Origin: Strigamia acuminata
Lineage: Eukaryota; Arthropoda; Chilopoda; Geophilomorpha; Linotaeniidae
Direction: 5' to 3'
NCBI GenBank assembly: GCA_949358305.1
Contig: OX442322.1
Location: 310,001 to 374,000, forward strand
DNA length: 64,000 nt
The notes under the pieces are model-generated. The model saw only the letters and a list, made by a program, of their open reading frames with translations, made no database searches and had not been told where the DNA came from. A program made the translations under genes and the position numbers. Numbering within the stretch: the first letter of the stretch is position 1; every line of letters begins with the position of its first letter. This document shows, in pieces, positions 40,393-53,230 of this stretch.

Positions 40393-41921
40393 TCATGCCA
40401 ACAGTCAGTAAACTGTGTTCTCAGGGTCTGTTACTAAAGTAACTTGTTGGTCCTTCCGTGTTTGGAGCATTCCGTGCCTCCAGTCAGTAAACCGATTACT
40501 CGGATCTATGTTGCTTGATACCTAGGGTAACTTGTTGGCCCTTCTGTGACACTGACACTATCGTCGGAAGTCAGTAAAGGGCCAGTCTACAGGCGACACG
40601 CCGGGTTAGTAGCCCGTGAGCAATGTGACACATTGCGTTAAACAAATACTTGGACCATGGTAATCCAACAATTATTTTACCCGGTTCTGGATCAAGAGAT
40701 CCAGTTATCGTAAGGCATGCTGGAGGATGGAAGTGTCAAAACTTCCCTCGATGGTTTCACGACCATCGTGACTGTTCCCGCCCATAAAAATAATATCTAA
40801 CTTTATTTGTTATGTTTTTATAGCTCTAGATGTATTCGAAGTCTGACTCATTCGATTGAATGGTCGATAAGTTAGAACTTGGCGAATGCGAAGGATTCTT
40901 CGCATTCAACGTGTTCGAGCCACGGAACCTTATACGTCTCTGTAGCGTTTGTTGTGACGATGCCGAATGTCAGCCCTATTCTTCCGGCTTACCCGGATCC
41001 TCAACCAGCTGTTGCGGCCCGTTTACACGAGCGTAGAACCCAGATCCAGTTGTATCTCCTTAATAAAGCATGTAAAACTGTAAGTTAGTAGTTATTCGTA
41101 AATATTCATTTTAGCGCACATTTCGTAGCTTATCTCGGTTAGGTTGTTACTAGGTTTAGTTAGTAACGTCTTGTTTCAACCGATTTATCTCTTTCAAAGG
41201 CTAATTATTCAGCCAAAAGTAGAATCGTCATATGGCTGGCTGTGTAACATTTTACACAGACCAGCGCCTCTACTATTCTGCAGGCAGATGAAAACCTGCA
41301 ACCAGCAATATTCCGGGCGGGATGATGAAGCAATACCATCCCGGCTGGATGTGCTGTTGACGGCTGTGTGGCCATGAGGAGACTACATCTGGGGTTGCGG
41401 AAAAAGTTCCCTCGAGTGTGGTGGACTTTATCATGTGTTCAACAATGCATGCCAGATACCGTAAGCCAGGGCTGAAATATGCTTGGTGAAAAGGTATCAC
41501 GGCGTTCTAATAATTTGTAACTTTTAGTTTTCTTCAGAGTTGAATTTACTAATAACTTTTTCGTAACTTAACTCAAAAGATGACATCACGATGATCAAAT
41601 TGGATTTAGGAAAATAAATTACGAGTAATTTATTAACCCTAATCAAAGTTAGAATTGAATGTTACGTAATAAATTGCACACAATTTATTCGTACGCAACA
41701 TTCACAACAACTCACGGTTGTGGCAATGCAGAGAAGCCAACCATACGCCTCAGATGATCTCACTACCATTACCCCCTTTAGAACCAACATAATCCACCCT
41801 AGATGACAGTCAACCATTTCCGATGACATCTTTATCTTCTATAAAACTAAAGTCGTAATCCTTCAATTATAGACTGAAGATATCTATTGCTATTATTTTA
41901 GCCAGACACCAATGTATAGTT
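40393..41921. other. Unassigned sequence with degenerate tandem repeats
   Basis: 40396-40600 holds about three degenerate units of 75-95 bp with CAGTCAGTAAA and AACTTGTTGG. A plus frame 40961-41088 (MPNVSPILPAYPDPQ...) ends at a strong splice donor (AAAACT/GTAAGTTAG, 41080) and could be a first exon. No downstream exon was found. The rest shows nothing. Confidence 0.3.
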
Positions 41922-41923
41922 TA

Positions 41924-42389
41924 AAGGTCAAGTGCACTGAGTGGGTTTTATTTTTTTTCTGATAGAGCCTAATATAAAAATATTTTTCATGTTAAAAAAA
42001 AATAAATTTTGGGCTATTATCACTGTTTTATAACAATTGAAAAAGTTGACTTTTTCAATGCATCATGGTTGTTGGCTGGATGTCCAACGTCATCCGTTCT
42101 GTGGTGGTTGGTAGTGGTGTGGTTGCGCATGCGCAAAAGACAGTTTTAAACTTCCGCACTCAAGGTCAGCCATTATGAATCCACCCTAGGCTCGGAACTA
42201 GTTCCAGGTCAACTGAACTAGAGAACTGACAACGTAATACTCCCATGATTCTTTGTCTTGTCAACACCCGATATTGCGATTGTTATTAAACAATGATAAA
42301 AGCCCAAATTTTATTTTTTTTTAACATGAAAAATAATTTTTCATTAGGCTCTATCAGAAAAAAAAAACCCACTGAGTGCACTTGACCTT
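41924..42389. mobile_element. MITE with about 100-bp inverted repeats and TA duplication
   Basis: Starts AAGGTCAAGTGCACT and ends AGTGCACTTGACCTT, flanked by TA (41922-41923, 42390-42391). The arms match over about 100 bp including CTGATAGAGCCTAAT. TA duplication points to mobilisation by a Tc1/mariner-type transposase. The inside is non-coding. Confidence 0.85.
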
Positions 42390-42391
42390 TA

Positions 42392-43195
42392 ATTCCCTTA
42401 ATTATGGTCGTTTGTCGACCCTATCCCAAAACAAGAGAGTACACGACCAGGAAATGTCTCTTGCAGTAATTGTTACACGTTGTTGTATCGCGTAATGCTC
42501 CATGTTTACCAACCCTAAACACGTTGTTGTATCGTGTAACACTCCATTTTCACTAATCCTAAACCTAACCCTAAACTTTTAGCTGTCAATTTGTTGTTGT
42601 TTCAGGGTCGCCAAAAATTTACTGCACAAATGGCGGCTAATTCAAATCTTGCGTTATTTTTGGGACACCCTATATAATATAATAATAATAATAAGGTGTT
42701 AATGTCTTGAGAAAACACATGACTCATTTATTACCTCAACTCCAAGTTCACTCGTTTCAAACTAAACCAACTATCTCTCATATATTTTTATGCAAATTCG
42801 ACATCGGCACACATGTTTTTCAGTTAGAAGTACGATTTACACTTCACTGGACCAAGGAACAGCGGATCAAATTCGACATTTTTTTTGGGCATTTTCAAGC
42901 CAACCATGTGTGTAGTTTAATTCATTATTAATTTGTTCATTTGTCGACCTTAATAATTATATACCGTAACTATTGAGACAACTTGCAACTACTTCCTTTT
43001 TCCATTTATCTCTAAATTCACAGTTTCACTTTTATGTCTTGTTAAACTTATCTTGTATTGGAAGTTTGACTAGCTTTTCTCGACCCGAGTATGTTAATTA
43101 CTTGCGTCGAAAGGTCATTATCATAAGTTGATATTTCGTAGTTGAATTTATGTTGAAGAAAGGAAAAGTGATTGTTTAGACAAAGTTATTTGCTT
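42392..43195. other. No gene seen
   Basis: Contains two similar blocks around ACACGTTGTTGTATCG (42475 and 42520) and a short AAT microsatellite near 42677-42692. Confidence 0.5.
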
Positions 43196-43268
43196 GCCTT
43201 CATAGCTCAGTGGTTAGAGCACTGGTCTTGTAAACCAGGGGTCGTGAGTTCGATCCTCACTGGGGGCT
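43196..43268 (+). tRNA. tRNA-Thr: tRNA-Thr (anticodon TGT)
   Basis: A full cloverleaf can be drawn: acceptor GCCTTCA with TGGGGGC, D arm GCTCAGTGGTTAGAGC, anticodon stem CTGGT/ACCAG around the loop CTTGTAA (anticodon TGT, 43229-43231), variable loop, T arm GTGAGTTCGATCCTCAC, discriminator T. A and B boxes are normal. TTTT at 43270-43273 is a Pol III terminator. No intron. CCA is not encoded, as expected for a nuclear gene. Confidence 0.95.
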
Positions 43269-43274
43269 GTTTTC

Positions 43275-45402
43275 TTAATTCTGTTCTCTTTTTTTCCATA
43301 AAATACCCGAAATTTATCCAAACTAAGTACGACATTTTCCAAATGTTTTACCATTTTTAACACGCAGACCTTGTGAAAAATAAACAAGTTTTTGAAAAAA
43401 AAGCTTTTATATGGGTGCTTCAAATCACCACTAGTGTGCACTAATATCACAGATTATTGCGTGATCATGCCAAAAAAAATTTTAACAAGTAAAACAAAAA
43501 AAATATGTTTTTGGAAAAAGGCTTTTATGCTGTATCTCTGTGAAATTTGAATCCAGACTAAAAATTTGGCAAATGACAAATCGTTTTTTAGCAAAAAAAA
43601 AAATTGTAGCTCAGATCAAAAAGTTATCCACCGCCATTTGAAAGAGCTGCAAATTCTGCACAGGAAACATATTTCAAAAATTTTAAATCGTTTATTTTTC
43701 ATATTTTTTATTTTTATGGTCAAATTCAAATTTCTTACTGAATTTGCCATGCGGTCACCGGCTACAATCATAAAAAAACGCATCTTTTTTCAATCAAATC
43801 CAAAAAAAATACACAGACTTGTGTGGAATTGTATCCTTGACAAAATGAGCATGGTTTCAGGATTTTTAAATCCTTTTTTAGTGCCGAAAACATCAAAATT
43901 CGTATCAGGCAAACATTAAAGAACACGGGTTCCTCCAGGTGGCGCTCCGGTTTTCCATAAATAAGAATTTTATTTTGTATTTCCAGTCCACAGCGCTTAA
44001 AATGAGTCTTTTTTTTATTTTTTTTTATTATAATGTGTGGAATGATCTGTTCTAGGGCTTGAAGCCCAAATTTTAATTTTTTTTTATGCTAAATTGATTT
44101 TTCGGAAAAACACAAATTTACACAAACCGGAAGTTGAAACATAAACACACACAAACGTTCAAATCAAGTTAAATAAAAGCCTTTAAAAAGTACTTTTTTT
44201 AACAATATGAAAAAACAAAATATAAGGGCAGATAGAAATTTTTATTTTAACCACTTTTAGCCTTGTTTCAGAATTTAACAAACCCTTTTTGATACTGAAA
44301 ACATCAAATACGCTGCAGGGCAAACATTTTGGCCTCCATTATAGTAAACAGGATCTGCCAGGTGGCACTCCGATTAGGGTAACCTTCATGTAAATCAGCA
44401 TTTTCTCCCTATTAACTACTTTTAATTTCATCATAGTCATTGGAAAGGAGATCAAAAGCTACATCAGAAAAGTCTACTTTTCAATATTATAATTAATTTT
44501 TAATTGGTTTTTTTTTCAAAATTTCCGACATTTTCGGACATTACAAAAGAGGAAATTGAAACAAACATTCACGTCAAGTTACATAAAAGCCTTTAAAAAA
44601 GTATAACATCACATTTGTAAGTTTTCTTATAATTTATCTTTATTTTTCAACCACGTCACATTAAAATAGAAAATTAATTTACAAAAAAATCCTGTTACAC
44701 TATTGAGATTATAAATACAGCGAATATCATCCATTCCACAACTATATTTATTACTAGCCAACTGCATGTACAATGACAAAATGTTTGTAGCTGTTTCTTA
44801 AAAATTGTAATACATTTAGTTAAGCTAATTAACACATTACCAATCAGTTTCATATTACAAAGTAAAAGAAATTATTCAAGCTAAGCTAAATATGAAATCG
44901 AGAAAACAAATTGGTAAGTTAGAAAATAAAAAGATGGCTTACTAAAATTCGAACAAAGCACAAAATATGCGAAAAAATTATCAACGAAACAATCGCCATT
45001 CTCATTCAGTATAAATAAAAAATCAAATTAAAAATTGAAGGAAAAAAGAAAGAGAAAAAAGAAAAATCCTATTTAAATATTAATATTTATTATTAAAAAT
45101 ATGACTATCCATATTACATGTAGCCCAAACCCACAACTAAAAGATACAAAAGATGAACAAATTAAAAAACTTAGATTAAAAAATAAAATGACGACAGTAC
45201 ACTGAAAACAAACACCAAAAATGGTGTTTTCTTACAATTAATTAAATCGTCCTCGGTCAGTCAGTTCAACCCATTTTAATTCAATCGCTTAGATAAATCA
45301 AACGCAGTAAGAAAAGGAAAAAAGAAATCAATATGCTTTCTCTCTTCTCTTCTCTCCTATTAACTTTTATCTTTTTTTTAAATTCTAACTCGATGATGCG
45401 AT
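43275..45402. other. AT-rich intergenic region with a diverged duplication
   Basis: 43860-44240 and 44280-44620 share strings such as AAAACATCAAA, CAGGTGGC(G/A)CTCCG and AAATAAAAGCCTTTAAAAA(G) in the same order, suggesting an old tandem duplication or two copies of an unnamed repeat. No gene supported. Confidence 0.45.
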
Positions 45403-48400
45403 TCAATTGAAATCGAATTGTACATACAGGGGAATAGCATCGTCACTCTTTTCCTTATTTCCCTCCACTTCCAAATCCAGCACGCCCTTCACGTGTAAAC
45501 TGCCACTGTTGTGCCAGACAGAGTTCTTATTTTTCAGTGAAACAATATTTTTCTGCAACGTATAAATTTAAATTAATCACATTTGTAGAGTACACTACAA
45601 TAAATATTCCTTTACCGATAAGACGTTGTAGGAGCTCGTTAAACCAGATGATGAATGATGAAAACATTTCCAAAGCAGATTGACTAAAGTGCAGTCCTCC
45701 TGTTTAAAAAAGGGATATATTATTGACATCCCCATTTTCAGCTAAAAACTCCCAAACTAATCTAATTTTACACACTATTTTTATCATTGAACCCCACCCC
45801 AATTTTCGGATAACCACCCACTTAAATTATTTAACTTTACACCAATTATTAGCACACTTTTCATTTACCTGCGCACTATTTGCCATGACTTTTACACCAA
45901 ATTACAAACATTTCTGCGCTTTGCATTTGTAACACTGCTTTGCATTTGTAACACTGCTTTGCATTTGTAACACTGCTTTGCATTTGTAACACTGCTTTGC
46001 ATTTGTAACACTGCTTTGCATTTGTAACACTGCTTTGCATTTGTAACACTGCTTTGCATTTGTAACACTGCTTTGCATTTGTAACACTGCTTTGCATTTG
46101 TAACACTGCTTTGCATTTGTAACACTGCTTTGCATTTGTAACACTGCTTTGCATTTGTAACACTGCTTTGCATTTGTAACACTGCTTTGCATTTGTAACA
46201 CTGCTTTGCATTTGTAAAACCTTAGCTAAGCGACCCGGTTTATGCCCAATTGGGACAGTTTTGGCCTAGGGGGCACAACAAAAAAGCCCTCCTTTATGGA
46301 GTACTGACAGGTACAACGAAGGGGTGGAATCTAGTACACCCTATAAGATTACACTAATAATATCTCAAGATTTGGCTATAATCTTATGAGATTTTACAAG
46401 CTCTCGTAAGATTTTGCGAGATTGGAATCTGTGGGAATCCCATACACATTTTCATCTATGTCATACACCTCAACGCACACGTTTTACAGAATGTTGGGCA
46501 AGTACAAGTGCCTTCATCCCACTAATCACCACTTATTGTTACAATCCAGAGTACTATCCAGAGACGATACGGCATCAATTTCTTAGTTGGGTCTGCCTCA
46601 TGTATGTTTCGATGTTATTCCCTAGTGTTTGCTAGTTGTAAGCTTCAGTGATAGCCTTTAATGTGTAACTTGGCTTTAGGCCAAAGATTTTGGCATTACA
46701 GTAATGGTATGTCTTATTTCTAAGAACTAGTCAGAGATAGCTAATCCCTCAGGGTGTAATGAGACTTTATCATACTCTAGCCCATCGTTAGTGCATGAAG
46801 AGCCAAGACAATGCCCAACATGCCACCCAACAAAAGAATTTAAATACTCCTCAAAGTGATCCAGAAAATTCAAAATGTTAGTATCAACTCTCCCATTTCT
46901 TCATGAATAGGCCTTTGGCATCATCAAATTCCTGACCTGAGGACATTAAGTCGTATACAACATAAAAATGTCACACAAATGTGCTTAACACGTCCAAAAC
47001 ACCAAAAAACATTACTGTAATCAAACACTGAAAATAGGGAAAGCAATTTTATTTTTGGTGCGCAAATAAATGTGTATTATTAATATATTTAGCGGTTTTT
47101 TTAAAAAAATAAAATAAGGTGCCAATAAATGGAATCCGTTTAAAAATAAAAAAATAAAAAAAAACTTTTTCAAAATCCCTCACTTCCTACTCTGTAATGT
47201 TCAGGTTGACCAACTTACAGTTTTCCCTGGGATGGGAACATTTTTGCAAACTTGTAATGACGTAATACTTTCGTCATTTAAATATCCGTCTTTGAGAACT
47301 TGGTATCCAGGTTGATTTTCTTCCAGATTCAAAGTGCCACAGAGCAAGTGTGGATTTGCCGAACCCTCCGATTGACTCATAAGTTCTCGAACAAAAACAG
47401 CCAACTGAAAGCAAAAAATAAACAGAATTTTTTTGTTTTTAAATTATTTTTTTCACGATAAATTACTTGTAAAGCATGCATGCCCTGATCGGATGGCGTC
47501 AAGCTGGTATTACACACGCTCATGGTCTTTTGAGAACTGACAGACTTCAATTTAATGTAAAGTGCAGACGAAGATGATTTATTTAGGAACGATTGAAGAC
47601 TTTCTTTCGATTTCTCGTCTAGATTCTTTTCCTCTATGTCCTAAATCCACATAGAAACAACCTTTTTAGCAAACATTACAATTTTCAATTTGTTTCTTTA
47701 CCTTTTTCACTAATTGAGACACGTCACATTCCTTTTTGTCCACAAATTCGAAGGTGGCAGTTTTACAAAATATAGCCAACCCTTTCTGCTCGTTAGTGCC
47801 TTCGTGGTGGAACCCGACATAGCCGAGACTCTTCAGGTTGGGCTGCAACTTATTCGAGTAATAGTCCGATCCTACTTGTTGAATGCATACAATGTCCGCT
47901 TCCAACTCCTCAATGTCTTGCTTGACTTTGTCCTCTTCGACGCCCAGCAAATTGTACGTTGCTACGGAAAATTTGTGATTAGTCACATCTCCAACCTTTT
48001 TGTCTTCTAAACGAGCATTCTTCACAAATTTTCTATGGCCAATCATGACTGGAGATTCTTTCGTCTCGTAAATCACGCCGTTTGTGGTCGGATTCGAATT
48101 TTCAACAAGTGTTTCATCTTCTGTCGTTGCGTCTTCAGAGGCCAATAGCTTCTCCGATGGCGTCTCGGTCTCAGTTTGACAGTTATCTTGGTTAGTTATC
48201 GGCTCAACAGCTTCATTCTCATTCTCTCTCTTCGCCTTTTCAGATTCATCGCTCTTTTTTCCTTCCTTCTCGGTCTCTTCATTCTTTTCCACCGCTTCGC
48301 TCTCCACCGGCTTCATCTTCTCTTTTTCCTTTTGGTTGATGTCCATCTTCAGCTCGTCCTTTTCCTTCAATTCATCCACGACTGAAAAGCTCGATTTTTC

Positions 48401-50100
48401 AACAGTAGTCTTCTCCGTCCCCACAGTTTCTGCTTCTTTTTCATTATTCGCTTTCCCCTCCTTGTCCGGATCCATTTCTCCGTCCGCTTTCAAACTGGCT
48501 TCTATGTCGGTTTCACCTGTCTTCGCTTTTTTAATACCATTTTCCTCGTTCTCGTCGCCATCCAGCTTTCGTTTCCCCTTCCTAGCACCTTCGTCCGTCT
48601 CTACACATTCCTAAAAACGATTTCCACTCAAAAAAATTAATTCAAAAACCTAACGAAAAATTTTTTGTTCTCTCTACAAAAATCAAATCTCGATGAATCC
48701 GTTGTTTGCTAATTGAAAAATGAGTAACTGGCTAGATGAGCGAATTAAGAATGCAATGAAAAAGTAGGAGTACCATTTCTGTTTGTTCCTTTCTATGATC
48801 AGCCTTTGTCTGCTCCTGCGGGTCGTTGATCTTTGATTCGGTGGTGGCAGACACGTCCGTTTCATCCTTTGGCTTGATTTCTTCCACCGATTTGCTTTCG
48901 GACTTGGTTTTCTCCATCTGAGTTTCTTCTTCCTTTTTATCGTCCTCAGCACATTTGTGCATCCTTCTCCGTAGCCGAGTGATTGCCGGTCTGACCGATT
49001 TCTTTTCAGCCGGTGCCTTTGCTACCTCTGACCTTTGTGTGCTACGCCTGCCCCTGGTGAGTGAAAATTCAACCTATTTAATCCCCTCCTATTGTTTTGT
49101 GTTTATTTTTTTTTGAAGTTAACTTGTGGAATTACTTCCATCCCGTTTAAAGTAAAATAAAAAATATGATATTGTTACCTCCGTTGTTGTATTTTATGTT
49201 CGATTTTTTCAACAGTGTACGTCACTTTTTGAGATGTCAATTTTCGCGTGTTTGTTTTTGCTGCAGCTTTTGCGTTCCTTTTCTGCAGAGGCGTCTTCTT
49301 TACGACCTCTTTCTTGGCGTTTGATTTAACTTTTGATTGAGGTTTTGTGGATGTCTTGTTTTTTTTGGGGCTTATCTTGTTCCTTGGCGGCGATTCGGTC
49401 TCGGTTTCATTTTTTTTAGCTGCCTTGTTTGAGTTATTGGTTCGCAGTACCATGCTCGCCGCCGCCATCACATTCTTTTTTGGCGATTTCGTTAGTTTTC
49501 TCAGCATCGATCTCGTTCGTATATTTTTTATCGGCGGTGTCGGAGATGGCGTAACTCGTACCTTTTTTAATGTTCTAGTACTTAATTTACTTCTGGTAGA
49601 TCGTGATGTTCCTTCTAGACCCTCTACTTTCTGTTCGACTGGCTCGTTCTTCTTCCTGTTTTAATAAAACAAAAATTAAAAATTAAATTACTAAATAAAA
49701 ATCGACAGATACACATTTTTCGTTTTAATTTGATTGAAACTTACTTTTTAGGAGAAGTTTGATTGGAGGCACTTGCAGGTTGTTTTATTATAGGAAATTG
49801 TGCATTTTTTCCTTTCTTTCTAGTTTTAGCCGGAGAAACAGTGAACAGCGGCGCCGAGGCAAATCGTTTCCTACAGTAGTGTTTTTAAAAACCTAATTCA
49901 ATAAAATTCCTTTCACTTAAAAATGCTTACCTTGTTGAAATGACATTTTCTATGACGGGTTTCTTGGCTTCGGCTTCCTATTAAATCAAATTAACCGTTA
50001 AAGTTAAAAAGGATATGTTTCAAAAAATGAAAATTACCTTTTTGGTAGTTCCAGAAGCGGGGTGTTGTCCTCTTAATTTGGATCGTGTAGATCGAGGCAT
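45403..50100 (-). CDS. Charged nuclear-type protein with degenerate EEP (nuclease-like) domain, ten exons
   Basis: Exons (minus): 50038-50100, 49931-49977, 49745-49870, 49179-49655, 48774-49053, 47702-48610, 47467-47640, 47219-47404, 45616-45699, 45403-45552. All junctions are GT-AG, all phases agree, total 2496 bases including the stop. The start is MPRSTRSKLRGQ. The N-terminal half is Lys/Ser/Pro-rich, the middle Glu/Lys-rich with KRKLD-type basic patches. The C-terminal 270 residues follow the endonuclease/exonuclease/phosphatase fold: SVATYNLLG, ADIVCIQQVGSDYY, GLAIFCKTATF, CNTSLTPSD, LLCGTLNLEENQPGYQ and SVWHNSG. The closest outlines are CCR4/Angel/Nocturnin proteins. Usual catalytic Glu (LQEV) is Gln and GDxN is GTLN, so activity is doubtful. 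Product length 831 residues. Confidence 0.85.
45918..46220. repeat. 19-bp satellite, about 16 copies, in an intron
   Basis: Unit GCTTTGCATTTGTAACACT, almost invariant, inside the 1.5-kb intron between 45700 and 47218. Because 19 is not a multiple of three and the unit has no stop on the minus strand, all three minus frames are open and give the same 19-residue periodic peptide. It is not a gene. Confidence 0.97.
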
Positions 50101-50184
50101 GTTGTCTGAACTTAAATCTGTTAGAATTAAATTTGTGAACAAAATGTGCTTAAACAACGGTGCATTTCCTCCAAAACGATAATA

Positions 50185-50353
50185 CAGTCAAAACTTTCTA
50201 TAACGAATCGCAAGGGACCCGAACAATCGATTAGTTATAACGAGAACTCGTTATATCAAACTTTTTTTACATGGTGTTCTATGGCCAGTCAACCAAACCA
50301 GCCATTTTTAGATATTCGTTACATCGATAATTCGTTTTAAAGAGTTTCGACTG
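50185..50353. mobile_element. Small MITE upstream of the EEP gene
   Basis: 169 bp, termini CAGTCAAAACTTTCTATAACG / CGTTTTAAAGAGTTTCGACTG, flanked by TA (50183-50184, 50354-50355). The CAGTCRAAACT start resembles pogo/Tigger-like mariner MITEs. It lies 84 bp upstream of the gene's start codon and may overlap its promoter. Confidence 0.8.
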
Positions 50354-50355
50354 TA

Positions 50356-51985
50356 GTATCCCAAATAAATTAACTAGATTAAGATCTGATTGAATTTTAC
50401 AAAATGCCACTGCACGTCCGATTGAAAATAATCGAAATAAAGACAGTAAACACAATAAACAACAGAAAGACAGCTAAGCCTAAACTCGCCAAGTTCATTT
50501 GTTATCGTTTAGATGTTAGCCTTTAGCTTCTTTATAACATGACAACTCGCTACCTACCTGTTTATCAAAAAATCTGCATAAATATTTTTCCAACAGTGAA
50601 CTTACGACCTTATTAAAAAATAAAATTTAGTTGAAAAGTTAAAAACCACACCAACAACCACAAATTCAGATCCTTCGGATCCGAAAACAGGAAATTACGT
50701 ATTTGAGTATTTCTAAAACCTGATCAACCCAAGCAATAGGATCAGGATGAGCAATTGTATTTCTTAGTTGTCTCCAGTAGCGCCTGGCGACAGAAAAGCT
50801 CCTCGCCATTTTTCGTGCTCTGCGCATGCTCCCGGACATTACTTTTCGAGCAATAAAACAGAGCAGTCCAGGCGCAACTAATGCAGAAAGGAAAAGTGAA
50901 ACCTTTCACTCGTTTATTTATTTCCTTATTTTCTGCAAAATGTATTTACTATTTAATGTGTTTTGGTGAGTAAAAATCATGGACAAGTTAGCTTAATTAG
51001 GTTCAAGTTACACATTTCCAACTGAAATAAGTCGTATTGTGCGTACGGTAATATTCAACTGATTATTTTATTTTCTATCTTTTAGATATATGTCCTCTGA
51101 ATATTTGCTATTCCTGCGACTGTCGTAGATCGTGGGATTGGCTGGAGTTTGCTAGTCTGTACTTGTAATGATTTGAATTTTTTATTTTATATTTATTTCT
51201 TTACTTTTTAATGGACGGTTGCATTATTATTCTTTCAGTGTCAGTGGTTATCCATTTTTGCCGTTTGCACGAGTGGAATGCTAAAAGGAAATAAAAATTT
51301 GGCATTTTGGAATTTGATTGAGTAATTTTTAATTGTTTTGTTATTGGCGCAGAAGATTGATTCCTCGTTGCCTGGGATCTGAAGCTTGGGGATTCGATGT
51401 AAGGCTGATTTTCTCTAAAGCTTCACTGACCTGCTCAAAGTAATTTGCTTAACATTTAGAAAATACTTTTCTTTTAGTTTATTGTATTTTTAATAATTTT
51501 TAGAGTTTTGACCTACCTGTAACTGTAATCGGGGATTGTTGGAGGAATTATTTTAGTTGTTTTGCTTCCAATTACCGTTATTGGGATGGAATGAGGATTG
51601 AAAGTATTAATTTTTTTTATTATTATTATTTTTTTTTCATTAATAAAAGGAAATTTTTTCATTCTCCACTTCGTTTTGGTTCATTTAAAAACTAATGAAA
51701 AATTAAAAAAATTCCTTTAAATTACGACAATTTAAAAAATTACGACAATTAAAAAAATTACGACAATTTAAAAAATTATCGAGAATTATAAATTATGAAA
51801 TCAAAAAGTCAGATATCAAACAAACATTCATTTTTCATATGCCGCTTGCATTAGTAGCCTATTAGCAATTGCTAATTCTTCTTCTGCTGATGGTTTTTCT
51901 AATGCTAATTTTCTTCTTTTTGATGCCTGCTTTTTTGTGCTCTTGAAATACGGCTGTGGTTGAATGTTTTTATTAGCTGGCTCTC
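50356..51985. other. No gene seen
   Basis: AT-rich. Short repeated AAATTACGACAATTT units lie at 51718-51780. No supported exon. Confidence 0.5.
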
Positions 51986-52915
51986 TCAAAAGATTTTTAA
52001 TTTTTTCAGTATTATTTGGGATGATAACACATGATCACTTAATGCCTTTATTTTTGTAATTGCTTCTAGTAAAATTTTCCCTGCCATTTGCTGTTTATTA
52101 GGTGACATAGATTTACACTCATCTAATGTTGAAATCAGTGCAACACGATTTTGCTGTAGAAAATTACTTTGCTTGGTTTGAATATTTTCTTTTCCCAGAA
52201 CTTTGATGTGCCAATCCATTTCCTCAGTATTTGTGTTTTTACTTGTTTCATCAATAACTAAGAGATTGGAATCTTCTGTGCTTACTTTTAATGAAAAACT
52301 TGAACATTCTTCAGAGATTTCCTTTTCCTTAATAAATGTACAAACTAAATGTATGTGTTTACACATGTTGGCTCGGATGCTTGCATCAATACAACTGCAC
52401 TCAAATCGATGTAAACAGTTATTGCACAGGCTACACATTAAGGGACAATCAGGCGTACAGGTTGCACGTTCTGAGACAGCATGAAATTCTCCAACTGTGG
52501 ATGACGATTTCACCAACCATACATTTTCTCCATCTTCCATCACATCTTGAAGGCTCAAAGTTGTACTGGTTACGTGCCTGTTTCGTAAAATTGACTGATT
52601 GGTGGATATTTTTCCTTTGCACATCGATATAAGTCTGTCAAACTGCTTGTCGGCTGTAAATTTTTGGATTCCATGAATTGCCTTATCAAGTCTCTTCACT
52701 TTTTTTCCATCCAAATAGTTGTACTTTATCGTTTTGTGCACTCTGTCTAAAGACATGTTTGTGTTGATACCTAGCCCTACGCGATAGCAGAAGGCCTATT
52801 TCTCGCTGTGGCTCATGTAATACTTTTTAAAATAATCAGAAAATTCATTTAGACTCTTAGAAATTAATTCATGAGTAAATTCAATTTGCATTCTTTTAAA
52901 TGCTTCTTTGGCGAG
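51986..52915 (-). pseudogene. MULE-type transposase C-terminal fragment with SWIM finger
   Basis: One frame from about 52912 (AKEAFKRMQIEFTHEL) to 51986, with TAG at 52796-52798 in place of tryptophan (SEK*AFCYRVGLG). It shows RVHKTIKYNYLDGKKVKRLDKAIHGI, then a SWIM zinc finger (CSCIDASIRANMCKH, the CxC...CxH pattern). SWIM fingers of this kind end Mutator-like transposases in many arthropods. The DDE core is missing upstream, where degenerate repeats begin, so this is a 5'-truncated relic. Confidence 0.75.
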
Positions 52916-53075
52916 GAGGAATATTTTCGACCCGGTAAAGTGCGCTTTTTTTCGACTGGGATTATTTTCGACCAGGAAAATTTTCGACCCAAACGGGATT
53001 ATTTTCGACCAGGAATCCACTCGACCAGGAATCTTTGCGACCCAGGATTTTTTTCGACCGGACATTTTTCGACTT
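52916..53075. repeat. Degenerate TTTTCGACC repeats
   Basis: About nine variants of ATTTTCGACC(C/A)GG(A)A in tandem, ending near 53075 just upstream of the phospholipid phosphatase gene and at the cut end of the MULE fragment. Confidence 0.8.
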
Positions 53076-53230
53076 CAACAATAATGTCACGCATTAGATA
53101 CGTGACGATGTCACGTATTGTAGACATGAAAGGACTAATGTTTATTGTTCAATCCCACACTTCATGCACAAAAAACCTAAATGTATGGTACTATACAGCC
53201 AATCCCTTATTCAATTTAATGTGTTTGTTG

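Noticed and set aside
43214-43450. Minus frame across the tRNA-Thr gene
   Set aside because: Antisense of a well-formed tRNA.
45876-46211. Cysteine-rich repetitive ORFs on the minus strand
   Set aside because: They are the 19-bp satellite read in three frames; no gene signals.
45918-46220. CRISPR-like array
   Set aside because: There are no unique spacers; it is a contiguous tandem repeat in a eukaryotic intron.
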